Shown one piece after another: positions 1 through 8,288 of a stretch of DNA of 64,000 bases. The DNA is from Arcicella lustrica (GTDB lineage: Bacteria > Bacteroidota > Bacteroidia > Cytophagales > Spirosomataceae). Where the stretch lies: positions 62,001 to 126,000 of the forward strand of contig NZ_JAYGIM010000017.1 of the NCBI RefSeq assembly GCF_034930985.1, given 5' to 3'. Position 1 is the stretch's first letter, and each line of letters starts with the position of its first letter. The notes beneath the pieces were generated by a model. It worked only from the letters and a program-made list of their open reading frames with translations. It ran no database searches and had not been told where the DNA came from. A program made the translations under genes and the position numbers.

Positions 1-1
1 A

Positions 2-1726
2 CTTTTGATTTAACTTCTTGAGATTCTTTTGTGCTTCCTTTTTGGCAAAATCATCTAAAACTGGCTTTTTCTCTACAACTTTCTCAACGGTCTTTTTCGG
101 AGAACCTTCTTTTGGAAGTGTTCCATCTATTCTACGTTGTTCCATCCAAGTTTCATATTCATCATAAGTGCCTGGATATACTTTAATCTCTTCGTCTTCA
201 ATATACCAAATCTTATTAGCAATTTCAGAAACGAAGAACCTATCGTGAGAAACCACTACATAAGTACCTTCGTACTGTTGTAAAGCTTGAATCAAGATGT
301 TTACAGACATCATGTCCAAGTGGTTAGTAGGCTCATCGAGTAATAAAAAGTTAGCCTCAGAGATTAATACTTTAGCCAAGGCTACTCTTGATTTTTCACC
401 CCCCGAAAGTACTTTAATTTTCTTGAAAGCATCATCACCTGAGAACAAGAAACAACCTAAGATACTTCTTAATTCTGTTTCTAACTTCCCTGTTCCTGTC
501 ATTTTCAATTCATCCAACAGGGTATTGTTTACGTCTAAGCTTTCTAACTGATGTTGTGCATAAAATGAGTCGATAACATTATGCCCCAATTTGCGTTCAC
601 CTTCAAATTGCTCTGAACCATCAATGATTCTCAACACCGTAGATTTACCTTTACCATTGGCACCAATCAAAGCAATTTTATCTCCTCTTTCGATAACCGC
701 ATTGGTGCTAGTAAGAATCCTTTTTGGTCCATAAGCCTTTGTAATATCTTCCAAGTGCATGATGAAACGACCTGGCTGAGTACCGAAGTTGAACTTGAAG
801 TTTACTTTCGCATTTTCATCCAAAACGTCATCAATCAATTCTAATCTTTCTAAAGCTTTTACTCTTGATTGTACCTGACGAGCTTTAGTCGCTTTTGCTT
901 TGAAGCGAGTAATAAACTTTTCAGTTTGCTTTATTGCTTGTTGTTGGTTCTCGTAAGCACCTTTCTGTACTTCATTTCTCAAAGCTTTTTCTTCCATATA
1001 GTAAGAATAGTTGCCAGAATAAGAAACCAACTTCGAACCCGTTACTTCTACAATTGTAGTAACGGTGTTATCTAAGAAAAATCTATCGTGAGAAACAACA
1101 ATAATTGCTCCCTCGTAAGTATTGATATAGTTTTCTACCCATTGAATAGACGGTAAGTCCAAGTGGTTGGTAGGCTCATCTAGCATCAATAGCGAAGGAC
1201 GTTGTAAAAGCAATTTTGCTAACATTACACGCATTCTCCAACCTCCAGAAAACTTCTGTAAAGGCTGTGCTAATTCCTCGGTGCTGAATCCTAAACCTTC
1301 CAGAATTGCTTCTGCTTCCGACTGGATGGTATATCCGCCTAAAGCATCAAATTCATCTTGAAAACGAGCCAGTTTATTGACATCATCATCTTCAAAATTG
1401 GTTTCCATCTTATGTAAAACCTTATCGATTTCAGCTTGTAAGAAGTTCTGTCTTTCAAAAGCTTGCATCGCCACTGAAAGAATAGAATCGTCACTCTGAT
1501 ATGAAAGTAAGTCTTGATTTAAAAAACCAATAGTACAGTCGCCTGACTTAGAAATACTACCACCATCGGGTAAGTATTCACCATCTATTATACGAAGTAA
1601 AGTAGATTTACCAGTACCATTTGCCCCGATAAGACCGATTTTGTCTTTGGGCTTAATATGTAAGTTCGCCCCATCATACATTGGGCGAGAACCGAAATAA
1701 AACGAAAGATTATTGATAGATAACAT
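2..1726 (-). CDS. ABC-F family ATP-binding protein (3' end beyond window)
   Basis: The frame stays open from an ATG at 1726 to the left edge, giving 575 codons without a stop, so the C-terminus is cut off by the window. It has two ABC cassettes on one chain and no membrane segments. Walker A motifs GANGTGKST (about residues 34-42) and GANGKGKST (about 350) and signature motifs FSGGW (about 160) and LSGGEKSR (about 440) are visible, each followed by LLLDEPTNHLD-type Walker B sequence. The basic linker between cassettes and a lysine-rich tail are typical of ABC-F proteins, which bind ribosomes and influence translation or resistance rather than transport. The start MLSINNLSFYFG is the usual ABC-F beginning. 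Which subgroup it belongs to (Uup, EttA or YbiT-like) cannot be settled without the missing end. The family call is very secure. Confidence 0.93.
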   Translation of the reverse strand, partial: MLSINNLSFYFGSRPMYDGANLHIKPKDKIGLIGANGTGKSTLLRIIDGEYLPDGGSISKSGDCTIGFLNQDLLSYQSDDSILSVAMQAFERQNFLQAEIDKVLHKMETNFEDDDVNKLARFQDEFDALGGYTIQSEAEAILEGLGFSTEELAQPLQKFSGGWRMRVMLAKLLLQRPSLLMLDEPTNHLDLPSIQWVENYINTYEGAIIVVSHDRFFLDNTVTTIVEVTGSKLVSYSGNYSYYMEEKALRNEVQKGAYENQQQAIKQTEKFITRFKAKATKARQVQSRVKALERLELIDDVLDENAKVNFKFNFGTQPGRFIMHLEDITKAYGPKRILTSTNAVIERGDKIALIGANGKGKSTVLRIIDGSEQFEGERKLGHNVIDSFYAQHQLESLDVNNTLLDELKMTGTGKLETELRSILGCFLFSGDDAFKKIKVLSGGEKSRVALAKVLISEANFLLLDEPTNHLDMMSVNILIQALQQYEGTYVVVSHDRFFVSEIANKIWYIEDEEIKVYPGTYDEYETWMEQRRIDGTLPKEGSPKKTVEKVVEKKPVLDDFAKKEAQKNLKKLNQK

Positions 1727-1730
1727 ACTA

Positions 1731-1738
1731 CAAAGATA
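1731..1738 (-). promoter_or_regulatory. Candidate -7 element for the ABC-F gene
   Basis: On the minus strand TATCTTTG matches the Bacteroidota -7 consensus TAnnTTTG exactly and ends only four bases before the ATG at 1726. A TTG lies 23 bases upstream, slightly further than the usual 19-21. If used, transcription would begin at or next to the start codon and the mRNA would be nearly leaderless. Confidence 0.4.
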
Positions 1739-1852
1739 ATGAAAATTGCCGAAAGAGCCGTCAATTGAGGTTATGGAAAGATGAATGAACGATATTTATC
1801 GAATTATCTCGAAAATTCACATCGTCTTTTTTAATCTTTTGTAATGTATTTT

Positions 1853-2050
1853 ATTAATTCTGGGAGTCGTGTTGGCAATTCAAGCAGTCGGGTCGTCAAT
1901 TCAAACAGTCATGTTGGCAATTCAAGCAGTCGGGTCGTTAATTCAAACAGTCATGCTGGCAATTCAAGCAGTCGGGTCGTCAATTCAAACAGTCATGCTG
2001 CCAATTCAAGCAGTCGGGTCGTTAATTCAAACAGTCAGGTTGCCAATATT
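1853..2050. repeat. 21-bp tandem minisatellite in 42-bp higher-order pairs
   Basis: Eight good copies of a 21-base unit run from 1874 to 2041. They are preceded by a degenerate copy (1853-1873) and followed by a partial one. Units alternate between an A type (core CAATTCAAGCAGTCGGGTC) and a B type (core AATTCAAACAGTCATG), so the real period is 42 bases. Because 21 is a multiple of three and the units lack stops, two plus-strand frames stay open by chance. The array lies upstream of the ABC-F gene, between its promoter and the terminator of the next gene. No spacers of unique sequence are present, so this is not CRISPR. Confidence 0.9.
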
Positions 2051-2070
2051 AATTTGTTTTTTTACCAATA

Positions 2071-2099
2071 AAAAAGGATGGCTTTAAACCATCCTTTTT
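2071..2099 (-). terminator. Rho-independent terminator of the glutamate-synthase-like gene
   Basis: A stem AAAAAGGATGG / CCATCCTTTTT with a seven-base loop sits seven bases past the stop of the minus-strand gene at 2107. The A and T runs on both sides would let it work in either direction. Confidence 0.8.
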
Positions 2100-2106
2100 A
2101 CAATTA

Positions 2107-3669
2107 TTAATTAAGCTTTGCTTTTCCACCACCTAAATAAGGACTTTGCAATAATTTTTCTACACTTTCAAAAGGCACTTTAGTTTTATTGTATCCAAAG
2201 GTTGTTGCTAATGATTGTGTTTTGTTATTATCGCCCATTACCATATCAACATCTTGCATTGTCATCTGACTAGGGTGTTCATAACCACAAGCATGAGTAA
2301 TCTCCAGAATTTCTTTGTTTAATGTCTTTACATAATTGTAAAAACGCTCGCTTTTAAGCGCTGGGTCGATTCCACCTTGTAACCAAGGACTTGAAGTAGC
2401 CACACCCGCTGGACAACGATTGGTATGACAAACCTGTGCCTGAATACAACCGATAGACATCATTGCTTCACGGGCTACATTGATTACATCACAACCCATA
2501 GCAAATGCCATCATTGCCTTTTCAGGAAAACCTAATTTACCAGAACCAATAAATACAATTTTATCTGCCAATTCATACTTCTGGAAAATCTTATAAACCC
2601 TTGTAAAACCATAATTAAAGGGTAAAGAAACGTGATCTGCAAAAGCATGAGGTGCAGCACCCGTTCCACCTTCGCCACCATCAATTGTAATAAAGTCTGG
2701 ACCTTTTCCAGTTTTCACCATATACTGTGCAAGTTCTTCCCACATCTCTAATTTCCCTACTGCCGACTTAATTCCTACAGGTAAACCAGTTTTACTAGCC
2801 ATTGATTCAATGAAATTAACCATTTCAGGAATGCTAGAGAACTCTGAATGAAATGCAGGAGAAAGAGCATCTTTACCCATCGGGATATGTCTGATTTCAG
2901 AGATTTCCTTCGTGATTTTAGCAGCGGGTAACATCCCACCTTTACCCGGTTTTGCACCTTGAGAAAGCTTTAGTTCCAATGCTCTGATGAATTGATTTTC
3001 TGAAGTCATTTTAATTAATTTCTCCATCGAAAAATTCCCATCATCATCTCTTACACCAAAGTAAGCAGTACCAATATTTACTACCACATCAGCACCATAT
3101 TTATGATATGGCGAAAGTGAACCTTCGCCAGTGTTGTGATAACAGCCAAATTTTAAAGCTCCTTTATTTAACGATTCAATGGCTTTTGCAGACAAAGAAC
3201 CGTAACTCATTCCAGAAATATTTACGACAGAATATGGTTTATAAGGACGCTTACGTTTATGGTATTCACCAATAGTTTTTGAACAAGGCACCGCACTTGG
3301 GTCTTTTTGATTGGGATGATTTGCCGAAACTTTATGCCCAAGCATGGCATGTTTAATAAAAATATATCCTGCTGCATTAAAATCTTGGTCAGAACCAAAA
3401 CCTTGTAAATTGTTTTCTTTCTTAGAAGAAGCATACACCCAAGCTCTTTCTCCTCTGTTAAAAGGAAGTTCTTCACGGTTGTTGGCAACGATATATTGTC
3501 TGAGTTCAGGACCAATTTTTTCGAGCATATATCGAATATGACCGACCACTGGAAAGTTATGTTGAATGGTATGGCGATTTTGAAGAATGTCACGAAGTGC
3601 CAAAACGAGTAAGGCAATTGGAATAATGAACCACCAAGAAAAATTGGAAAAAATACTTATGAGAACCAT
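2107..3669 (-). CDS. FMN-binding glutamate synthase family protein
   Basis: This 520-residue protein corresponds to the central FMN and iron-sulfur part of glutamate synthase (Glu_synthase domain), without the glutaminase domain. Residues about 5-25 form one membrane segment, so it is probably anchored in the inner membrane. The glycine-rich FMN/substrate loop GGEGGTGAAP lies near residue 335. A cysteine cluster of spacing C-x5-C-x4-C (within GCIQAQVCHTNRCP, about residues 406-419) matches the [3Fe-4S] ligands of glutamate synthases. Stand-alone proteins of this type are common in Bacteroidota. Their electron donor and true substrate are not established, so 'glutamate synthase' should be read as a family name. 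It is monocistronic, with its own terminator at 2071-2099. A TAnnTTTG match on the minus strand (3713-3720) may be its promoter. Confidence 0.88.
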   Translation of the reverse strand: MVLISIFSNFSWWFIIPIALLVLALRDILQNRHTIQHNFPVVGHIRYMLEKIGPELRQYIVANNREELPFNRGERAWVYASSKKENNLQGFGSDQDFNAAGYIFIKHAMLGHKVSANHPNQKDPSAVPCSKTIGEYHKRKRPYKPYSVVNISGMSYGSLSAKAIESLNKGALKFGCYHNTGEGSLSPYHKYGADVVVNIGTAYFGVRDDDGNFSMEKLIKMTSENQFIRALELKLSQGAKPGKGGMLPAAKITKEISEIRHIPMGKDALSPAFHSEFSSIPEMVNFIESMASKTGLPVGIKSAVGKLEMWEELAQYMVKTGKGPDFITIDGGEGGTGAAPHAFADHVSLPFNYGFTRVYKIFQKYELADKIVFIGSGKLGFPEKAMMAFAMGCDVINVAREAMMSIGCIQAQVCHTNRCPAGVATSSPWLQGGIDPALKSERFYNYVKTLNKEILEITHACGYEHPSQMTMQDVDMVMGDNNKTQSLATTFGYNKTKVPFESVEKLLQSPYLGGGKAKLN

Positions 3670-3712
3670 AAATGATGAGCGTAAATTAGAATGTTAGAAT
3701 TTTGTAAGAAAG

Positions 3713-3720
3713 CAAAATTA
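3713..3720 (-). promoter_or_regulatory. Candidate -7 element for the glutamate-synthase-like gene
   Basis: TAATTTTG on the minus strand fits TAnnTTTG and lies 43 bases before the ATG at 3669. No convincing -33 TTG/TTTG is seen at the right distance. Just upstream, GCAAAGCG (3728-3735) and CGCTTTGC (3758-3765) form an 8-bp inverted repeat. Confidence 0.35.
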
Positions 3721-3818
3721 ATCAATAGCAAAGCGCATTAACTTTTAAGGAGAATTACGCTTTGCAATCATTTAACTAAATAAGAAGATTAATGTTGTAT
3801 AGAAATACCCAAAAAAAA

Positions 3819-4394
3819 TTAAGGGGCGCTTGATAAAGAAACGCCACCTGAAACAATCATTTTCATGGCATCGGAAGCAGGAATATTCAATAAAGTAACA
3901 TTGGCACTTGGAACAACAAAGATTTCACCAGAGAAAGCATAAGAATGTGGGCAGTAAACTAGCACTGCATCTTGAATATCTAAAAAACCTAAATCAGTCT
4001 GTGTAATGAAACCTAGCTTTTGGATACCATTTTCTTTGTTCAAAATAAATTTTACGGGTTGGTTAAACTTCTTTTTATCGCCAACAAACGCACCGATGAG
4101 GTCTTTTAAAGAAAAGTAAATTAAACCCACCAAAGGAAGTTTGGAAACCCCTTCTTCCAGAATTTGAATCAATGGCAAAGAAATGAACGTTGAACCTAAA
4201 AAGCCAACAATCATGATGATTGCCACCATAATGACTAAGCCAGTTCCACGGAAGTAAAAGTAAAATTCTTGGTCTAATGAATTCAGCAGGTTGAAAATGA
4301 TGTAACCTGTTATGTAAACAGGGGCGAGTAAAAATAAACCTTTTACGAAATAGCCAAAAAGGCTGGCACTAATACGTTTGAATCTGAAAGACAT
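3819..4394 (-). CDS. DUF502 family membrane protein
   Basis: A 191-residue protein with two membrane segments near residues 13-33 and 50-72, separated by a short loop, then a soluble C-terminal region rich in beta strands. Length, two-helix N-terminus and the 'ISLPLIQILEEGVSKLPLVG' type segment after the second helix fit the DUF502 family. This is a widespread inner-membrane family with no established biochemical role. The protein is probably transcribed alone: the next gene upstream is divergent and the gene downstream is 149 bases away. The minus-strand -7 element at 4498-4505 is a plausible promoter. Confidence 0.8.
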   Translation of the reverse strand: MSFRFKRISASLFGYFVKGLFLLAPVYITGYIIFNLLNSLDQEFYFYFRGTGLVIMVAIIMIVGFLGSTFISLPLIQILEEGVSKLPLVGLIYFSLKDLIGAFVGDKKKFNQPVKFILNKENGIQKLGFITQTDLGFLDIQDAVLVYCPHSYAFSGEIFVVPSANVTLLNIPASDAMKMIVSGGVSLSSAP

Positions 4395-4497
4395 TTTATT
4401 AAAATTTATATGCTCAATGGATGCTTGATTAACGTTTTACTAGATAGCTGGGTTCTTTGATTGAAAAGAAACAGTGACAATATTTTTCAATTTCTCA

Positions 4498-4505
4498 CAA
4501 AAGTA
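4498..4505 (-). promoter_or_regulatory. Candidate -7 element for the DUF502 gene
   Basis: TACTTTTG on the minus strand matches TAnnTTTG, with a TTTA 20 bases upstream as a possible -33 element. It would give a leader of about 100 bases. The 346-base gap 4395-4740 holds this promoter and the opposite-facing one at 4675-4682. I see nothing else in it. Confidence 0.4.
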
Positions 4506-4674
4506 AGTATTGATTGAGATTCTACTAAAGGAAAGTATTTATTTCACAAGGAATATACAAAATCTTCATTTATTTACCTTCCTGAACAAAGCAAGTTTGA
4601 GCAGATTTACAGGATAATCATCGTGATATTTCTGCTTTTTACTCGAAAAAAGACTTTCATCGAACAATTATTCG

Positions 4675-4682
4675 TAATTTTG
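4675..4682 (+). promoter_or_regulatory. Candidate -7 element for the Ldh-family gene
   Basis: TAATTTTG matches TAnnTTTG, and a TTTC ends 16 bases upstream (4655-4658) as a weak -33 box. Transcription from here would leave a leader of roughly 50 bases before the ATG at 4741. Confidence 0.4.
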
Positions 4683-4740
4683 CCCTCCTTGAATCTCAAT
4701 AAATTCATTCAAATTTTAGAAAATAATCTCAAATTCATTT

Positions 4741-5811
4741 ATGATTTACGAATATAGCTACCTGCAAAACTTTATTAAAAATGTATTTCTTTCGATAGGT
4801 TGTTCTGAAACAGATGCCGATTTGGCTTCGAAAGTATTAATTTCTGCTGATTTACGAGGAGTAGATTCACACGGGACAGCAAGACTAAGTGGCTATGTTC
4901 GTTTGTATGATAATGGAAGATTAAACCCAACGCCGAACATCAAAATCGTACATCAAACTCCTTCAACAGCAGTAATTGACGGCGACAAAGGTTTAGGCTT
5001 GGTTGTAGCACCGTTTGCGATGAAAATTGCGATGGAAAAAGCAACAAATGTAGGCTCTGGTTGGATTTCGGTACAAAATTCTAATCACTTTGGTATTGCA
5101 GGTTATCATGCCATGATGGCTTCAGACAATGATATGATTGGTTGGGCGATGACCAACGCCGCTCCATTGGTAACACCTACTTTTTCAAAAGAAAAGCTTT
5201 TAGGAACTAATCCCATTGCAGTAGCAGTTCCAGCAAAGAATAATCCTGCTTTCGTTGCAGACTTTGCCAGTACAGCAGTTGCTTATGGGAAAATGGAGAT
5301 TTTACAAAGAAAAGGTTCGCCAGCACCAATTGGTTGGGTACAAGACAAAGAAGGGAATCCAACAGACGATTCTAATGCCGTAAAAAATGGAGGCGCATTA
5401 TTACCCCTCGGTGGCGACCGTGAACATGGTTCGCATAAAGGTTATGGTTTAGGAGCGATTGTAGATATTTTCTCAGGCGTATTATCTGGTGCAAACTTTG
5501 GTCCTTGGGTTCCTCCGTTTGCAACCGCAGGTTTTATGACCGCAGGTGAACAAGTAGGAAAAGGAACAGGACATTTCTTGGGAGCAATGAGGGTTGATGC
5601 TTTCCGTCCAGCAGAAGAATTTAAAGCAGATATGGATAAATGGATTGACCGTTTCCATGCAGCCGACGCTGTAGAAGGCAAAAAAGTATTAGTGCCGGGT
5701 GATCCAGAAAGAGAAATAGAAGCTGAACGCAAAGCCAATGGGATTAATCTTTTAGAACCCGTTGTAAAAGATTTACAAGCTTTAGCAGATAGATTTGGGA
5801 TAGCGTTTTAA
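4741..5811 (+). CDS. Ldh-family oxidoreductase (malate/L-lactate dehydrogenase type 2)
   Basis: At 356 residues this matches the length of the Ldh_2 family of NAD(P)-dependent 2-hydroxyacid/ketoacid dehydrogenases. This family is unrelated to classic Rossmann-fold malate dehydrogenases. Family marks are the N-terminal LRGVDSHGTARLSGYV block (about residues 38-53), the SNHFGIAGYH block (about 115-124), and the late HKGYGL segment with a GxHFLGAMRVDAF-like block. No signal peptide is present, so it is cytoplasmic. Members act on malate, lactate, ureidoglycolate or 2,3-diketogulonate. No neighbouring pathway gene helps choose the substrate. It appears to be transcribed alone from the divergent intergenic region. 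Confidence 0.88.
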   Translation: MIYEYSYLQNFIKNVFLSIGCSETDADLASKVLISADLRGVDSHGTARLSGYVRLYDNGRLNPTPNIKIVHQTPSTAVIDGDKGLGLVVAPFAMKIAMEKATNVGSGWISVQNSNHFGIAGYHAMMASDNDMIGWAMTNAAPLVTPTFSKEKLLGTNPIAVAVPAKNNPAFVADFASTAVAYGKMEILQRKGSPAPIGWVQDKEGNPTDDSNAVKNGGALLPLGGDREHGSHKGYGLGAIVDIFSGVLSGANFGPWVPPFATAGFMTAGEQVGKGTGHFLGAMRVDAFRPAEEFKADMDKWIDRFHAADAVEGKKVLVPGDPEREIEAERKANGINLLEPVVKDLQALADRFGIAF

Positions 5812-5916
5812 GGATAGCGGTAAAATGTTTTATCTTTAATGGTGATTTTAGGGATTCATTAACAATAATTATTGTATTGTAACTTTATTGAAAACAACAT
5901 TATTTATTTAAGAAAT

Positions 5917-6165
5917 ATGAACACAATCATCATTGAACCAAATTCTCAGGCAGATTATCAGCTTTTTATAGATTTGGCTAAAAGGTTGAAAGCTAAATTT
6001 AGAATTAGTGCTAGTGAAATAGACATAACAGATAATGTTTCGGATGAAAAGGCTTTTTATGCGTTAGCAGGAAGCTTTGATTTACCAGAGACAAGCGATG
6101 AATTGATAAAAATAATTGAAGAATCAAGGACAAATAAAGATATTGATACTTCATGGGCAGAATAA
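5917..6165 (+). CDS. Putative antitoxin of a VapBC-like pair
   Basis: An 82-residue acidic protein starting MNTIIIEPNSQADYQ. The frame opens earlier, at 5872, but the ATG at 5917 begins the more sensible product and sits behind an AAGAAAT stretch. Small size, an acidic C-terminal half ending with a tryptophan near the tail (DTSWAE), and a 13-base overlap with the PIN-domain gene all fit an antitoxin whose tail blocks the toxin. The N-terminal region (beta strand, then basic helix) could form the DNA-binding dimer, but I recognise no specific family with certainty. It probably represses its own promoter. A TAACTTTA close to the -7 consensus lies at 5880-5887. Confidence 0.65.
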   Translation: MNTIIIEPNSQADYQLFIDLAKRLKAKFRISASEIDITDNVSDEKAFYALAGSFDLPETSDELIKIIEESRTNKDIDTSWAE

Positions 6166-6569
6166 AGTATTTATTGGACTCAAATATTTGTATCCATTTT
6201 ATCAAAAATGATTTCAATATTCCTGCTAAAATTTCTTCTGTAGGGGTAGAAAATTGTTTTATCTCAGAGTTGACTATCCTTGAGTTAATGTATGGAATAG
6301 CCAATAGCACTTCCACAAAGAAAGAAGAAAATCGGCTTAAATTAAAGCAGTTTACAGAAAGTTTTCAAAATAGAGTTTTACCTATTAGACCTGTTTTTGA
6401 AATCTTTGCAGAACAAAAAACTAGATTAAGAAGAATAGGAACTCCCATCAGTGATTTTGATTTGTTGATTGGTTGCACAGCAATATTAGAAGATTGTGTA
6501 CTTGTAAGTCGAAATGTAAAAGAGATGATGAGGATTGAAGGACTAGTCTATGAAAATTGGATAGATTAA
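6153..6569 (+). CDS. PIN-domain ribonuclease toxin, VapC type
   Basis: The 138-residue product has the PIN-domain layout. An N-terminal acidic residue lies in YLLDSNICIHFIK (D9), a glutamate in ISELTILELMYGI, and a later aspartate in SDFDLLIGCTAI. Near the end comes a LVSRN-type motif of the kind preceding the final acidic position. VapC toxins cut tRNA or rRNA when their antitoxin is degraded. Its start overlaps the antitoxin stop by 13 bases, which indicates translational coupling. There are no other mobile-element marks nearby, so the pair may be a chromosomal stabiliser or a horizontally acquired module. The target RNA cannot be predicted from sequence. Confidence 0.85.
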   Translation: MGRIKYLLDSNICIHFIKNDFNIPAKISSVGVENCFISELTILELMYGIANSTSTKKEENRLKLKQFTESFQNRVLPIRPVFEIFAEQKTRLRRIGTPISDFDLLIGCTAILEDCVLVSRNVKEMMRIEGLVYENWID

Positions 6570-6654
6570 AAAGTTCTATAATTCTAAAAACAAATCATTA
6601 AAATAAAAACAATCATTTTAAAAGAACGCTTGCGTTTATTTCATTATCATCACA

Positions 6655-7695
6655 ATGCAACAAAACAATAAATTATTACGCTACTTCTTTCTCGCATTCG
6701 CTTTATTTGCGACAATGTTTTCATATTATATTTGGCAAATTACCAAAACGCCTAATTATGAAGTAGATGAGAAAAAAGGCTTTGCCCTTTTGATTCCAAA
6801 AGGAGCAACTTTTGAAACCGTTTGGGATTCTTTGAGTAAACATAAAATTGTTAAAGACGAATTGTCATTCAAGTTTTTAGCAAAATTATTGAAGTATAAA
6901 GACAATGTTCGTGAAGGACGTTACGTCATTAAAGCAGACATGGGTAATTATGAAGTAATCAAAAAACTTCGTTCTGGAAACCAAGATGCCATTAAGCTTA
7001 CTTTTAATAACATTCGTTTAAAGAAAGATTTAGTTCATAAAATCGGTAATCGCTTTGAATTTGATTCTACCGCTTTGGCAACAATGTTAGAAGACACTGC
7101 CGTTGCTAGAAAGTACGGATTCACCAAAGAAACAATTATGTGTATGTTCTTGCCAAATACTTATGAAGTATATTGGAATACAAGTCCCGATGAGTTAATG
7201 AATACCATGAAAACTTGGTATGATAAGTTTTGGACAGAAGAACGCAAAAGAAAAGCTACAGAAATTGGTTTAGACCCAATCAGAGCGCAAATCATGGCTT
7301 CGATTGTGGAGGCTGAAACAAAAAAAGCAGATGAAAAGCCAAGAGTAGCAGGTGTTTACATGAATCGCTTGAATACCAATATGCCTTTAGGAGCAGACCC
7401 AACCGTTATTTTTGCTCATCAAGATTTTTCTATTAAAAGAGTAACGAAGGCATTGTTACAAATTAATTCACCATATAATACTTATCGTGTTGTTGGTTTG
7501 CCTCCTGGCCCAATCAACTTACCAGATTTAGCATCTATTGATGCCGTTTTAAATTACGAACACCACAAGTATTTGTATTTCTGTGCGAAAGAAGATTTCT
7601 CAGGCTATCACAATTTTGCAGAAACCTTTGCTGATCATCTTAACAATGCCCGTATTTATCAAGAAGCATTGAATAAATTGAATATTAGGAAATAG
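6655..7695 (+). CDS. mltG: Endolytic transglycosylase MltG (YceG-like)
   Basis: The 346-residue protein has one N-terminal membrane helix (about residues 9-28), then a LysM-like region and the YceG catalytic domain. The catalytic glutamate is most likely E219 in MASIVEAET, the position equivalent to E218 of E. coli MltG. The following RVAGVYMNRL and LGADPTVIFA blocks and the late LPPGPINLPDLASIDA block are characteristic. It cleaves nascent glycan strands at the inner membrane and so sets peptidoglycan strand length. The downstream thioesterase gene is separated by 165 bases containing an inverted repeat, so co-transcription is uncertain. Confidence 0.94.
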   Translation: MQQNNKLLRYFFLAFALFATMFSYYIWQITKTPNYEVDEKKGFALLIPKGATFETVWDSLSKHKIVKDELSFKFLAKLLKYKDNVREGRYVIKADMGNYEVIKKLRSGNQDAIKLTFNNIRLKKDLVHKIGNRFEFDSTALATMLEDTAVARKYGFTKETIMCMFLPNTYEVYWNTSPDELMNTMKTWYDKFWTEERKRKATEIGLDPIRAQIMASIVEAETKKADEKPRVAGVYMNRLNTNMPLGADPTVIFAHQDFSIKRVTKALLQINSPYNTYRVVGLPPGPINLPDLASIDAVLNYEHHKYLYFCAKEDFSGYHNFAETFADHLNNARIYQEALNKLNIRK

Positions 7696-7703
7696 CTTTT
7701 TTT

Positions 7704-7843
7704 GCTGTGAGCCTTGAGCTACGAGATTTGAGTTGTAAGCTGTGAGCTTTGAGCAAAATATAGCTGAAGACTAAAAAAATATTTATATTTTTTGCCAATT
7801 AGGAACTAATTAGCTCAAAGCTTATAGCTCAATACTCACAGCT
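7704..7843. repeat. Word-like imperfect inverted repeat between mltG and the thioesterase gene
   Basis: The left arm (about 7704-7733) and right arm (about 7812-7843) are about 30 bases each. They pair with roughly six mismatches and are built from reiterated words such as GCTGTGAG, TTGAGC and AAGCTTTGAGC. A second copy of the left-arm word (about 7736-7754) lies inside. There is no T-tract, so it is not a classic terminator. Similar structures occur elsewhere in this window (36314-36374, 39301-39490, 60280-60465). Confidence 0.75.
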
Positions 7844-7860
7844 AATAAAAAATTTAAGCA

Positions 7861-8268
7861 ATGTATCAACACGATTATCAGTACAGAGTAAGATATGCCG
7901 ATACCGACCAAATGGGTTATGTATATTATGGAAATTATGCAAGACTGTACGAAATAGGTAGGGTAGAAGCATTGAGAAGTTTGGGCTTTAGTTATAAAGC
8001 AATGGAAGATTCTGGCGTGATGATGCCCGTTTATGAAAATACTTCAAAGTTTATTGCTCCTGCTTTGTATGATGATTTGTTGACTATTCGTACTACCATT
8101 AAAAACCTTCCTGCCGCTAGGGTTGTTTTCTTTTATGAAATTCTCAATAGCAAAGGTACGTTGGTACACAAAGGTGAAACTACTTTGGTTTTTGTAAAAA
8201 TGGAAAACAATAGACTTACAACAGCCCCGAAAGAATTGTTAGACCGATTGAGTACATTTTTTACTTAA
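7861..8268 (+). CDS. Acyl-CoA thioesterase, hotdog fold (YbgC/FadM family)
   Basis: The 135-residue protein is a single hotdog domain. Residues 11-27 (RYADTDQMGYVYYGNYA) carry the 4HBT-family active-site motif, with D16 in the catalytic aspartate position and a helix starting after YGNY. It should hydrolyse acyl-CoA or acyl-ACP thioesters in the cytoplasm. The physiological substrate is not predictable. It lies 20 bases before the YihY-like gene on the same strand, so the two probably form a transcript. Confidence 0.9.
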   Translation: MYQHDYQYRVRYADTDQMGYVYYGNYARLYEIGRVEALRSLGFSYKAMEDSGVMMPVYENTSKFIAPALYDDLLTIRTTIKNLPAARVVFFYEILNSKGTLVHKGETTLVFVKMENNRLTTAPKELLDRLSTFFT

Positions 8269-8288
8269 TCGGTCATATAAAATTGGAA

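Noticed and set aside
1853..2050. CRISPR array
   Set aside because: Units are contiguous with no unique spacers, and no cas genes are nearby.
1844..2087. Two open frames on the plus strand across the minisatellite, one with a 14-residue repeat rich in Ser and Asn
   Set aside because: Both frames are open only because the 21-base unit is a multiple of three without stops. There is no signal peptide, domain or promoter, and the frames run into the terminator.
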